A stretch of DNA of 64,000 bases from the NCBI GenBank assembly GCA_016718135.1, contig JADKEF010000003.1, forward strand, positions 124,001 through 188,000, written 5' to 3'. Positions 17,508 through 26,529 of the stretch are shown here, in pieces. The notes under the pieces are model-generated. The model was not told the DNA's origin. It ran no database searches and was given only the letters and a program-made list of their open reading frames with translations. The stretch's first letter is position 1. Each line of letters begins with the position of its first letter. The position numbers were made by a program, and so were the translations under genes. This stretch comes from Acidobacteriota bacterium. GTDB lineage: Bacteria > Acidobacteriota > Blastocatellia > Pyrinomonadales > Pyrinomonadaceae.

Positions 17508-18385
17508 TTACTTCGTGCGGGCTTCTGCAACGGCGACCTCAGCCGCCACACGGGCGTTATTCTCAAGCAGAGCTATATTTGCCGCCAGCGTCCGGCCGCA
17601 ACTTCGCTCGCTCATTTGGGATAGTAGAAAGGGTGTGATCGCTTTGCCTGAGATCTTCAGTTCGTCCGCAAGTGATAAGGCATCGGCAAGGATCGACTTC
17701 GAGTTCCCTTCCCGACTCGATCTCAAATTCGGATGGAACGGGAACGGTAACCAAGATCGAGCTTTTATACCGAGGTCATCCCGGCCCGTATGATCGCAAC
17801 TGCTTCACTCCCATTTTCGACACGCTCGTCGATCTCCAAACCGCTCGAGTGGCTGTAAAAGGCGGGCATTCCGTCGCATTGCCAGCCAAGGACGGTAATG
17901 CCATTTGTTTCAAGCCATTCTCGCGTTCTGGGCAGGTCAAGGACGATCTTTGCCCCCGAGCACACAACGGTGATCGGCGTCTGGGCCAGTTCCGGTAGGT
18001 CGGCCGAAACATCGGCCTCAAACCCGCGGTGAACACCGCCGATGCCGCCAGTCGCAAATACCTTAATCCCCGCACGATGAGCAATAAACGCTGTCGTCGC
18101 GACGGTCGTTGCACAATCCAATTTGTTTCCGACCGCAACGGCGAGGTCGCGGCGTGAGATCTTTCGGATATCTCTGCGTGTCGCGAGTTGTTCGAGTTGA
18201 TCTTGACCGAGCCCGACGTAAAATTCCCCACCAAATACCGCGATCGTCGCCGGAATGGCCCCGCCTTCGCGAACGGCGGCCTCGCATTTCATCGCGGTAT
18301 CAATATTCTGCGGATACGGCAGACCGTGGGCGATGACGGTCGATTCGAGAGCGACGACCGGCGTTGCCGCTCTTAAATGCTTCAT
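17508..18385 (-). pseudogene. psuG: Pseudouridine-5'-phosphate glycosidase (frameshifted near the 3' end)
   Basis: Enzyme that splits pseudouridine 5'-phosphate to uracil and ribose 5-phosphate. The first 206 residues are intact: ALESTVIAHGLPYPQN, REGGAIPATIAVFGGEFYVGL, KISRRDLAVAVGNKLDCATTVATT and FATGGIGGVHRGFEADVSADLPEL. After IIRAG the family sequence continues through at least three frames: DDLGIKA, then LVTVPVPSEFEIESGRE, then SILADALSLADELKISGKAITPFLLSQ and RTLAANIALLENNARVAAEVAVA, stopping at 17508. The full protein would be near 290 residues. No psuK kinase is adjacent. A cluster of indels within 60 bases suggests sequence error. Confidence 0.88.
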
Positions 18386-18422
18386 CTATTTCGGGGCTAA
18401 ATTGATCTTCATAAATAGAAAT

Positions 18423-18439
18423 GGCCGCTGACAGCGGCC
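18423..18439 (-). terminator. Terminator downstream of lepB
   Basis: GGCCGCT-gac-AGCGGCC hairpin. On the minus strand it is followed by a T-rich stretch (ATTTCTATTTATG). It lies 70 bases beyond the lepB stop and just upstream of psuG, so it probably ends the rnc-lepB transcript. Confidence 0.65.
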
Positions 18440-18455
18440 GATGAAACCAAAACAT

Positions 18456-18498
18456 TGTTCCACCCATTCCATGTGTTCCACCGTTCCAGGGTGGAACA
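18456..18498. repeat. Small intergenic palindrome (GTTCCACC family)
   Basis: TGTTCCACCC at 18456-18465 pairs with GGGTGGAACA at 18489-18498. Further GTTCCACC-like units lie in between (ATGTGTTCCACCGTTCC). It is built from degenerate tandem units like the longer palindromes elsewhere in the window. Confidence 0.65.
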
Positions 18499-18510
18499 GG
18501 TAGAACACGC

Positions 18511-19353
18511 CTATTTCACAAACTTCCCGATACGGTCGATCCTGGGATGAGTGATACATCCTGCCATACTACCGTTTGACGCTCCGCGATCGCAAGACCA
18601 ATAGACGAACATCGCACGACCAATGATCAGGCCACGCGGGACGAAGCCCCAATAGCGACTATCTTCACTGTTATCGCGGCTATCGCCCATGACGAAAAAG
18701 CTATTCTCAGGCACAACCATCGGCTTGCCCGCCACGCCAAACTCATAATCCGGACGCATCACACGCGGGTCACCGCGTTTTACAGCATCCATCGTGTCCT
18801 GTCGGTAAAAGACCGTGTATTTCGGCTCGGGCCGCTTCTCTTCAAATTCCTTTACCTCGAGTGCCGAGATGTTGTCGTCAGCATCACCGATCACACGATT
18901 TTCGGCTAGCAACTGGCCATTGATAAATACCTGATTGTTCTTGAATTCAACGGTTTCACCCGGCAAACCGATGACACGTTTAACGTAATTTACCTGATAT
19001 GGTATCGCCGAGTTCCCGTGCGCACGGTCTTTCTCGGGATAGAGTTTATTTCCCGGATACTTGAAAACAACGATGTCGCCGCGTTCGATCTCTCGTTGGG
19101 GTAGAAATGGCAGTGATCCGCCGCCCGGCGTGAAGATGAATTTATTGACCAGCAGATAATCACCGACCAGGATCGTATTCTGCATCGAACCGGTCGGCAC
19201 CGTTACGGCCTGCAAAATAAAGGTCATGCCGAATATCGCCATGATCAGCGTCACAACAAACGACTCGAAATATTCGCGGACTGTCGATTTCGGTGGTCCC
19301 GTCATAACGGTGACCTTCGGTTGCTCAGGCATTTCTTTTGCTTCGTCACTCAT
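18511..19353 (-). CDS. lepB: Signal peptidase I
   Basis: Membrane-bound serine protease that removes signal peptides. From the ATG at 19353 (MSDEAKEMPEQPKV) it has 280 residues. The frame to 19491 overlaps rnc and is rejected. One transmembrane segment (about residues 32-50) is followed by the catalytic PTGSMQNT with Ser56, then NYVKRVIGLPGE with the general-base Lys125, and the family block FVMGDSRDNSEDSRYWGFVPRGLIIGRA near the C-terminus. It lies 14 bases after rnc. The lepB-rnc pairing is also seen in Enterobacteria, in the opposite order. The many exported proteins in this window depend on such an enzyme. Confidence 0.96.
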   Translation of the reverse strand: MSDEAKEMPEQPKVTVMTGPPKSTVREYFESFVVTLIMAIFGMTFILQAVTVPTGSMQNTILVGDYLLVNKFIFTPGGGSLPFLPQREIERGDIVVFKYPGNKLYPEKDRAHGNSAIPYQVNYVKRVIGLPGETVEFKNNQVFINGQLLAENRVIGDADDNISALEVKEFEEKRPEPKYTVFYRQDTMDAVKRGDPRVMRPDYEFGVAGKPMVVPENSFFVMGDSRDNSEDSRYWGFVPRGLIIGRAMFVYWSCDRGASNGSMAGCITHPRIDRIGKFVK

Positions 19354-19367
19354 AAAATATTGATACG

Positions 19368-20102
19368 TTAATTGCTCGCGCCACGTTTCGCGGTCTTGTT
19401 GCCATTCAACATCGCGAGGGCTTCTTCGGCCGCCATCATCTCGGCGGCCTTTATCGAATTTCCGCGTCCATGTGCCTTGCCGGTTGCCCACGTCGCCTCG
19501 ACCGAAAATGTGCGGTCATGTGGCGGGCCTTCCGTACTAATGACATTGTAGCTTGGCGCGGCCATCTTTTCAGATTGCAGTAGCTCCTGAAGCATTGTCT
19601 TGTAATCTATCGAGTTTTTCGGTGTCGCATTTCGCAGTTCTTCCGCAAATATCCTAGCTACAAACACTCTCGCGGATATGTAACCGCCATCAAGAAAGAC
19701 CGCTGCGATCACCGCCTCTAATGTATTTGCGAGCAATGCCTGCTTCTTGCGTCCGCCTGTCTTTTCTTCGCCGCGTCCGACGCGGACATATTGTCCGAGC
19801 GACATCTTGTCCGCGATGCGTGCAAGCGTTGCAGTGCTGACGAGGTGATGCTTCATCAAGGTCAGAGCCCCCTCGTTGTCTTTTGGATGGGCGTTATAGA
19901 GCTGTTCGGCAATGACCAATCCTAGAACAGAATCGCCGACGAACTCCATCGACTCATTCTCGATCTCGCGAACATTCTCATCCGACTCCCCCGGCATATT
20001 CTCAAATGCCCACGAGCGATGCGTTAAAGCACGCTCAAGCAGAGCAAGGTCACCAAATTTGTGACCGATGAGATTCTCAAAGGTTGCGAGATGCGGCGTC
20101 AT
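19368..20102 (-). CDS. rnc: Ribonuclease III
   Basis: Double-stranded RNA endonuclease for rRNA and mRNA processing. At 244 residues it has the usual length. The signature NESMEFVGDSVLGLVIAEQL is at about residues 48-67, with the catalytic glutamate and aspartate; the second acidic pair is in LLANTLEAVIAAVFLDGGY. The C-terminal third is a double-stranded RNA-binding domain (DYKTMLQELLQSEKMAAPSY and later GRGNSIKAAEMMAAEEAL). lepB follows after 14 bases and is probably co-transcribed. In this window RNase III could also meet the long palindromic elements as transcripts, but nothing shows that directly. Confidence 0.97.
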   Translation of the reverse strand: MTPHLATFENLIGHKFGDLALLERALTHRSWAFENMPGESDENVREIENESMEFVGDSVLGLVIAEQLYNAHPKDNEGALTLMKHHLVSTATLARIADKMSLGQYVRVGRGEEKTGGRKKQALLANTLEAVIAAVFLDGGYISARVFVARIFAEELRNATPKNSIDYKTMLQELLQSEKMAAPSYNVISTEGPPHDRTFSVEATWATGKAHGRGNSIKAAEMMAAEEALAMLNGNKTAKRGASN

Positions 20103-20139
20103 TGTGGGTAATTTTATTTTGATTGAGGCGAAAATGAAA

Positions 20140-20169
20140 GTCGGACGCCCATTTGAATGGGCGTCCGAC
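20140..20169 (-). terminator. Intrinsic terminator between the exported-protein gene and rnc
   Basis: A 12-14 bp perfect stem GTCGGACGCCCATT / AATGGGCGTCCGAC with a tiny loop. On the minus strand it is followed by TTTCATTTT. It lies 27 bases beyond the stop at 20196 and ends that transcript before rnc. Confidence 0.8.
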
Positions 20170-20195
20170 CGATTTTTAGATCACTGAAGTTGAAA

Positions 20196-21381
20196 TTACT
20201 GCTTATCTCCCGGCTTCGCCGCCTGTGCAGGCTTGATCGGTGCAGCCGGCTTTGCGGGCGCTGGAGTCGTCGGAGCAGAAGAGGTCGCATCTGTCTTGAC
20301 AGGTTCAGGATCGCTGATCGGCGTTACCGGAGTCATAGGATTCGGGAATGGCTTTTTCACTGCTTCGGCAATAAAGGCGTCCATGCCATCAGTTCCCTTG
20401 GCAAAACGAAGCTTGTATGCGTTCTCAATGTTCAAACGCATCTTGTCTTTATAAGGCTTTGCGGTGCTGAGTGAGTGAGCTCTTGAGCAAATGCTTCCAT
20501 TGCACGCTCCGAAGTGCCGTTTGACTTAGCGACCAGACCCTTGATCTTTTCCACTTTCCTGGGCCACGTCCTCCGTGTCCTCCGGCTTTTGAGAATCAAC
20601 TTCGCCCTTGATCTGCGTCGTCAGCTTGTCCAACTCATCGAAATAGAAATATCCGATCAGCTCATAGGGCAATGGATTCTTTGCGGTGTCGGCGGCCTAG
20701 GTCGCCTTGTAAAGATAGGATGCGGCCGCCGACTTATTCTTCTGACCAACCTGAGTAATATAACCAATAGCCAGATTCATCCACGCCGTCGCTTCTTCCT
20801 TCGACTTATAGATAAAGTCTTGCGAACTCCAAAATTCGTTTTGAATGCTTTGCCGGACTCCAGACCCGCCAGTGCCTGCTAGCAAAACGCAAGGTCTCGT
20901 CCGAGAATTTATTATTGCCGGCAAACATCTCGTCATAGCCGATCGATCCCAGCACCAGTTCGACTGCACGAAATTCATCTGGATATTTTGCCAAGACCTC
21001 TTTCCCTGAAGCATAGACTTCATCCCAATTCTTTGCCTTGAGTCCGGTATCGAAACGCGTGAGCAACTTTTTCTTGGCCTCGTCCTCGATCTGTTTATCA
21101 AGAGCTACCTTTGTCTTTGGCATCGTGGTCGTCAACCAGGCGTCGAGTTCCTTGCCCGGTTCACATTTGCCGTACTTTTCCTGAAACTGTTTTCCGCTTT
21201 CCAAAAAGGCTTTGCGACCTTCTATGGTCTTTACTGCAAAGTCAGCACGGACCTTGTCGCCGAGAGAGGTCATTCCCTCTGCGTCAGCGCACGGGTCCTG
21301 CGCCACGGCAGCGACGGTTCCCATAGCCATCATCACGACCAATAGCAGGCCGAGGTTTGTGTATCTAAAAATCGTTTTCAT
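20196..21381 (-). pseudogene. Exported tetratricopeptide-like protein with several lesions
   Basis: Starts at ATG 21381 (MKTIFRYTNLGLLLVVMMAM) with a signal peptide cleaved near AVAQDPC. A helical, TPR-like body follows (FLESGKQFQEKYGKCEPGKE, TGLKAKNWDEVYASGKEVLA). Near 20880 the frame changes and continues as DFIYKSKEEATAWMNLAIGY and SAAASYLYKAT. An in-frame TAG at 20697-20699 comes next, where a glutamine codon would fit. NPLPYELIGYFYFDELDKLT follows, then two more frame changes before RLNIENAYKLRFAKGTDGMD and a Pro/Ala/Lys-rich tail ending at 20196. The reconstructed protein of about 390 residues is exported and of unknown function. Confidence 0.7.
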
Positions 21382-21542
21382 TTTGAATCCTTCCTCCGGG
21401 CTAAACCCTAAACAAAATTCCTGTCTACTAGCCGTTTGGCCAAAAATGGCATCCCGGTTTCGCGTCAAATCAGATGAATCGTCGCGTAGAAAAGTTGCAA
21501 CACTTTAACACGATAGATATTTCCGATAGACACTTGTTACCT

Positions 21543-21564
21543 GTTCAAAAGAAATCTTTTGAAC
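21543..21564. promoter_or_regulatory. Perfect inverted repeat upstream of the exported-protein gene
   Basis: GTTCAAAAG-aaat-CTTTTGAAC, nine bases per arm. It lies in the 313-bp gap between the start at 21381 and the penicillin-binding protein stop at 21695, in an A/T-rich context typical of a promoter or operator. It has no T-tail in either direction. Confidence 0.4.
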
Positions 21565-21629
21565 GTAAATAATCTGTCAACATTCGCCCTGCTGTCAAGC
21601 CGAAAACCCTTATGGATTAAGAAAAAAGA

Positions 21630-21667
21630 CATCGAAGATGGCTCCGCATGGAGTTACATCTTCGATG
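21630..21667 (-). terminator. Terminator of the penicillin-binding protein gene
   Basis: CATCGAAGATG paired with CATCTTCGATG and an inner GCTCC/GGAG. On the minus strand the hairpin is followed by TCTTTTTTCTT. It lies 28 bases beyond the stop at 21695. Confidence 0.85.
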
Positions 21668-21694
21668 CTCTATAAATACTTGTAATGAGCGTAT

Positions 21695-23317
21695 TTATTC
21701 TGGTTTTTTTGGATCGTTCTTTATCTCCTTGCCGTCTTTGTCGTAAGTGATGACGACTGGCGGAAATAGTGGCTTCGAACTGCCCGTCTTGGTAACGAGC
21801 TTTTTCGGCTGAACCGTCGCACTCGGAACCACAATTACTTCGCGGCCGTTTGCGTCGATGTTGGCTGTTCCATCCGCGTCCGCATCATCGTCCTCATCAT
21901 CCGCATCCGCAGCTGCGGTCGCTGTATTGATGACCGGAGTATTTCGCGGTGCCAGCTTAAACTCCGTCTGCGCAAGATTTCGGTCGGTGCGAACAATATT
22001 TGGAGCGAGTGTGCGGTATATCTGTGCGGCAACCGCTGCTGCAGCCCGTCCACGTTCTTTTGCACCGCGTGTAATAACAACTACCGAGTATTTCGGCTGT
22101 TCGATCGGTGCGACCGAGGCAAACAGGCCAACCCATGTTCCTTTGCTGATGCACGAACCGGTCTTGCCCGCTACGCCCAAGCTCTGATCCATTCCGCGTC
22201 GGGCCGTGCCGTATTCGGCGGCTCCCATCATGCCGGGAATGACACGACGAACACTGTCACGAGGAACTTCGACATTCGCCTTGTAAAAAGTCTGAAACTT
22301 CGCCTTCTCCACCTCATTACGGGGGACACGCGGCAATACGCGATGTCCGCCATTGGTGATAGCCGAGACCATCACGGCAAGCTGCATCGTTGTCACTTCA
22401 AAATCGTCACCGTGTGAATATATGCGGGCGTTATTATTGTTGTAAGGAAGTTTACCGGCATATTCACCCTCGATGGGGTATCCGGTTGGCTCGCCAAGGC
22501 CGAGCTGCTTTGCATACTCGATCACCTTGGTATTGCCCATCGCCGAACCGGCACGCTGAAAGTAGCCGTTATCCGAGCGAGCCAACGCATCGTCAAGGCC
22601 AAGGCGATTCGTACTTGTGGTCAATGAACCGTCAGTCTTGTCGATAGCCTTTTCGTTGAGTCCTGCTACGCCTGTCACCAATTTGATCGTTGAACACGGC
22701 TTGATCCCGCTTCTCAACGCCCAATCCTGATTGACAACGGTCAACACCTTGCCAGTCTGAGCCTCCATCACCACCACCGAACCGGCGTGATCGCCCAACG
22801 CGTTTACAGCTGCGGCTCGGATATTCATATCCTCGCCCTCGGTCACATCTTTTGAAATGTTGGCAACAGTCTCTGTGCGAAGTCCGCGTTGAAACGCGAC
22901 GGCTCGAGCGATCGCCTCTCGGCGGGCTTGTTCGCGGCGGCGTTGCTCAGCGACGATAGCTGCTCGGCGTTCCGCCTCCTGACGGCGACGTTCGGCGGCC
23001 TGTTTGTTACGTTCTGACTTAGATTGTTTGTCGTTTTTCTTCGAATCAGCCGTTTTGGCCTTATCTTTGGACTTAGCGGACTTAGCAGCCGTCTGCTTTT
23101 CTTTTTTCTTATCCTTTGAGCTCTTCGCCGACTGTTTAGCCTTATCGCGATCTTTCTTGGCATCCTTCGCCTGCGTTGCGGTCTTCTTAGCAACGGGCTT
23201 CTTGGTGGCGGTCGCCTTTTTAGATTGTGCCGATGCGCTGCCTGCAAATGCTAAAACGAGGACAAGTAGCGACAGTGACACGCCAAACAAAGAGATTTTG
23301 GGGAACATAGACTTCAT
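21695..23317 (-). CDS. Penicillin-binding transpeptidase-domain protein
   Basis: 540 residues with a signal peptide (MKSMFPKISLFGVSLSLLVL, cleaved near ASAQSKK). A very Lys/Ala-rich stretch to about residue 90 and an Arg/Glu-rich probable coiled coil (residues about 95-145) follow. The transpeptidase domain has GSVVVMEAQTGKVLTVVN, the active-site SxxK motif in CSTIKLVTG, the second motif SDNGYF in place of the usual SxN, and the KTG motif in GVAGKTGSCISKGTWVG. It is therefore a D,D-transpeptidase of the PBP2/FtsI or PbpA type without the classical dimerisation domain. The basic linker may bind peptidoglycan or nucleic acid. The tail is acidic (DADDEDDDADADG). GAGGT at a normal distance supports the start. 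Confidence 0.85.
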   Translation of the reverse strand: MKSMFPKISLFGVSLSLLVLVLAFAGSASAQSKKATATKKPVAKKTATQAKDAKKDRDKAKQSAKSSKDKKKEKQTAAKSAKSKDKAKTADSKKNDKQSKSERNKQAAERRRQEAERRAAIVAEQRRREQARREAIARAVAFQRGLRTETVANISKDVTEGEDMNIRAAAVNALGDHAGSVVVMEAQTGKVLTVVNQDWALRSGIKPCSTIKLVTGVAGLNEKAIDKTDGSLTTSTNRLGLDDALARSDNGYFQRAGSAMGNTKVIEYAKQLGLGEPTGYPIEGEYAGKLPYNNNNARIYSHGDDFEVTTMQLAVMVSAITNGGHRVLPRVPRNEVEKAKFQTFYKANVEVPRDSVRRVIPGMMGAAEYGTARRGMDQSLGVAGKTGSCISKGTWVGLFASVAPIEQPKYSVVVITRGAKERGRAAAAVAAQIYRTLAPNIVRTDRNLAQTEFKLAPRNTPVINTATAAADADDEDDDADADGTANIDANGREVIVVPSATVQPKKLVTKTGSSKPLFPPVVITYDKDGKEIKNDPKKPE

Positions 23318-23466
23318 GCTTTACCTCAGAACCGAAGATTTGTGATGGAGATTGATGTAGAAACGGCATTTACCCTGCCGTCTCGGGCGTTTGCTTAAAA
23401 ACTAAGTGTGAATATAACATTCAAACAATGACGGTGCAAGCGGTTTTTTAACACTTGCTTAACGTA

Positions 23467-24963
23467 ATGACATTTCTAAACACATTTCGCGGCAAATTGC
23501 TGCTGATCCTGGCGTTGCTTCTCATAGCGACCCTTGGCTTTCAGTATTATCTCAATCTCGTCGTGCAGAACGAGAATAACGAGATCCGTGAGAAGCAGGA
23601 GCAGACGATTGCCGCCGGGATCGCCATAGGGATCAGCGGTCTGACGAGTACGAAGGATCGCATCCAGGATCTTGTGTCCGCATCGGGCCAGACCTTCTTC
23701 GACAGTGAGGCGTCGCAACGGATCAAGGACATCCTCATCATTACTGACAAATGGCAGATATCGGATAGCCTTACCGACTATAACCTTCCGACGGCTGGGG
23801 AAGGAGATGAGCTTAATTACAAGCTCTTGAGCGACCTCACCGATCTCCCGGCCCCGAGCGGAGCCGCGCGTCTGGGAAGAGATCTGGAGCAGTTTCCAAA
23901 CAAGATCCATAACGACTCTAAGGGCGAGGATGAAGTTCATGCGATACCCGTCGAAACGAGCCAGGGGCGATGGTACGTGATCGTCATTCTAAAAAGCGAT
24001 CGTAATGCCGCGGTATGGCGTGCCGCTCGCCCGCTAGTATTTACGCTTGGCATTCTTCTCGCATCCTCTTTGATCACATTCCTTCTCGTGTAGCGGTTTA
24101 CTCGTCCCATTGCAAATCTTTCGCGAGCCGCACGCCAGGTCGCCGAGGGCGATCTTAGGGTACGAGTCCCGGATGCATCGCGTCGGGATGAGATGGGACA
24201 GCTAGCTGTGAATTTCAACGAGATGGCGGCCCAGCTTGAGAGGAAACGAGACATCGAGGCTCAGTTGCAACAGGCCGAAAAGAGCGCTGTCGTTGGGAGG
24301 CTCGGCTCGGCCATCGCGCATGAGATCCGTAATCCGCTGAATTATATAAATCTAACGCTCGACCATCTTCGTTCGAAATACTCCCCGGACGAACCGGAGC
24401 GGCGGGCGACATTTGAAAAACTTACTTCTCAATTAAAAGACGAGGTGGCCCGGATCAATTCGCAGATCTCCGATTTTCTCAACTACTCGCGCCCAGCAAA
24501 CGCGAATTTGCGGCCCGTCGATTCCCGTCAGATCGTGGAAGATTCACTGCGTATCGTCGAGGCTCAGGCCGCCGAGAACAACATCAAGATCAGCGTCGTC
24601 GAACACGAAAATGTGCCGCAAATAATGGGTGACCCTGAGTTTTTGCGTTCGGTATTTAACAACCTTTTCATCAATTCTGTGCAATCAATGGGCACGGAGG
24701 GCGGCAATTTGAGCGTCAAGATATCACCCGACAACGGGATGGTGATGTTCGAGATCGCTGACACAGGCAACGGCATCCCGCCCGAAAACCTCTCAAAAAT
24801 ATTCGAGCCGTATTTCTCAACAAAGGAAACCGGCACGGGCCTGGGTCTCGCGATCGTCCAAAAGATAGTTGATATTCATCAGGGCACGATCGAGGTTGAA
24901 TCGATCGAGGGCGAAGGGACGAAATTTACGGTAAAATTACCCAAGTCAGAACCACCTGCGTAA
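23467..24963 (+). CDS. Sensor histidine kinase with HAMP domain, interrupted by an in-frame TAG
   Basis: Two-component kinase beginning at ATG 23467 (MTFLNTFRGKLLLILALLLI). It has transmembrane helix 1, a periplasmic sensor of about 150 residues, and helix 2 (FTLGILLASSLITFLLV). TAG at 24091-24093 interrupts it, then the same frame goes on as RFTRPIANLSRAARQVAEGD, a HAMP domain. HisKA follows with the phosphoacceptor in SAIAHEIRNPLNYINL, then the ATPase domain with N box FNNLFINSVQSM, G1 IADTGNGIP and G2 GTGLGLAIVQKI. One base change (for example TGG or CAG to TAG) explains the break. The product should phosphorylate the NtrC-type regulator 90 bases downstream. Confidence 0.88.
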
Positions 24964-25046
24964 GCGGGTGGCCTCGCGCGTTGACATAAAAAAGCAAATT
25001 GAACTATTCGATGTTCATACCGCCCGCTAACGCAGGCGGTTCTGAC
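24945..25046. repeat. Inverted repeat between kinase and regulator genes, overlapping the kinase stop codon
   Basis: The 27-base left arm starting GTCAGAACCACCTGCGTAAG and the inverted right arm ending AGGCGGTTCTGAC match at 24 of 27 positions, separated by about 48 A/T-rich bases. The left arm encodes the last residues of the kinase (SEPPA) and its TAA. The right arm ends 8 bases before the start of the regulator gene, so an RNA hairpin would cover the regulator's ribosome site region. Confidence 0.85.
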
Positions 25047-25054
25047 AGGAATTT

Positions 25055-26416
25055 ATGGCAAGAAAATCGATCCTCGTCGTTGACGACGAGAAAAATCAAC
25101 GGGAAATTCTAGAAACGATCCTCTCGGGCGAGGGTTATGATGTGACGACGGCGAGCTCGGGCGAGGCCGCGATGAAGTTCGTCGCGGACCGGCATTTTGA
25201 CCTCGTGCTGACCGATCTCAAGATGACCGGCATGAGCGGACTCGAATTGCTCAAATCGCTCACCGACTTCGATAAATCGATCATCGTCATTCTGCTGACC
25301 GCTCACGGCACCATCGATTCGGCTGTCGATGCTTTGCGTTTAGGTGCCTTCGAGTATCTTCAAAAGCCGTACGACAGCGAAAAGCTGCTCGAAACTGTTT
25401 CGCGAGCGCTTAAGAAACTGACCACGCTCGACGCTGAGATCATCTCTGTTTCTCCAGAGATGGATAAGGTCAAAAAGCTCATTCTAAAGATCGCGAAATC
25501 GAGCTCGACCGTCCTGATCCGAGGCGAGAGCGGAACCGGAAAGGAATTGATAGCAAGATCGATCCACAAGAATAGCTTGCGTTCAAACGAAGTCTTTCAG
25601 GCAGTCAACTGTGCCGCGATCAACGAGAATCTGCTCGAATCTGAGCTTTTCGGCCACGAAAAAGGCTCGTTTACTGGAGCTGTCTCGGACAAAAAAGGCC
25701 TGTTCGAGATCGCAGATGGCGGAACACTCTTTCTCGACGAGATCGGCGAACTCGACATTGCTCTCCAAGCTAAAATTCTCCGAGCTTTGCAGGAAAAACA
25801 GATCCGCCGCGTCGGTGGTGTTCGCGAGCTTAATGTCGATGTCCGCGTCGTCACCGCGACCAACCGTGACCTGCTCCACATGGTCGATGAAGGCCGTTTT
25901 CGACAGGACCTTTATTACCGTCTCGCCGTTTTATCGATTGAGCTGCCCGCTCTTCGCGAACGCCGCACCGACATCGCTGTGTTGATAGAGTACTTCGTCA
26001 AAAAGCACACCCGAGGCACAAATCGCAAGATCACCTTCGCCCCGGACGCCCGACGTCTGCTCGAAGACTACGCATATCCCGGCAACGTTCGCCAACTCGA
26101 ATCAGCCCTCGAACGAGCGATCCTCTTGTGCGAGGAGGACAGAGTAACCCTTGACGACCTGCCGCCCGAAATGACCCAAACCGGCGGCCGGCCAACGGCC
26201 GCATCCGGCGACCTCTTCACCCTCCCGCCCGACGGCGTCAATTTCGAAGAAGTAGAACGCAGCCTGATAATGCAGGCCATGGCCCGCACGGACAACAACA
26301 TCACTAAATCGGCTAAATTGTTAGGTCTGACCTTTAGAACGTTGCAATATCGGTTGGAGAAATTCGGTTACAAGAAGGACGAAACAAACGGAACCGATGA
26401 AAGCGAGGAATCGTAA
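25055..26416 (+). CDS. NtrC-family sigma54-dependent response regulator
   Basis: 453 residues in three domains. The receiver (residues 1-120) has the acidic pocket VVDDEKNQRE and the phosphoacceptor Asp in LVLTDLKMTGMSG. The AAA+ sigma54-interaction domain has Walker A GESGTGKE near residue 157, the sigma54-contact loop as GSFTGA rather than GAFTGA, Walker B FLDEIGEL, and the arginine-rich RFRQDLYYRLAVLSIELPALRER. The C-terminal Fis-type helix-turn-helix is NITKSAKLLGLTFRTLQYRL. It pairs with the upstream kinase. The targets are not in the sequence; no -24/-12 promoter was found next to this pair. Confidence 0.95.
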   Translation: MARKSILVVDDEKNQREILETILSGEGYDVTTASSGEAAMKFVADRHFDLVLTDLKMTGMSGLELLKSLTDFDKSIIVILLTAHGTIDSAVDALRLGAFEYLQKPYDSEKLLETVSRALKKLTTLDAEIISVSPEMDKVKKLILKIAKSSSTVLIRGESGTGKELIARSIHKNSLRSNEVFQAVNCAAINENLLESELFGHEKGSFTGAVSDKKGLFEIADGGTLFLDEIGELDIALQAKILRALQEKQIRRVGGVRELNVDVRVVTATNRDLLHMVDEGRFRQDLYYRLAVLSIELPALRERRTDIAVLIEYFVKKHTRGTNRKITFAPDARRLLEDYAYPGNVRQLESALERAILLCEEDRVTLDDLPPEMTQTGGRPTAASGDLFTLPPDGVNFEEVERSLIMQAMARTDNNITKSAKLLGLTFRTLQYRLEKFGYKKDETNGTDESEES

Positions 26417-26434
26417 TTATCATCGGAGAATTGC

Positions 26435-26499
26435 AACAGGATGAACGGGATATTCAGGATGGGAACGTAGACAATCCTGTTTATCATGTCTATCCTGTT
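26435..26499. repeat. Intergenic imperfect palindrome (ACAGGAT family)
   Basis: AACAGGATGAACGGGATATT on the left contains three ACAGGAT-like units and pairs with the ATCCTGTTTATCATGTCTAT-type right arm that ends in CCTGTT. It lies between the NtrC-type regulator and the DUF4126 gene, about 30 bases before the latter's start. Confidence 0.75.
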
Positions 26500-26529
26500 T
26501 GAAATCTCGGTTGGAGGCGAATTTCGCTC

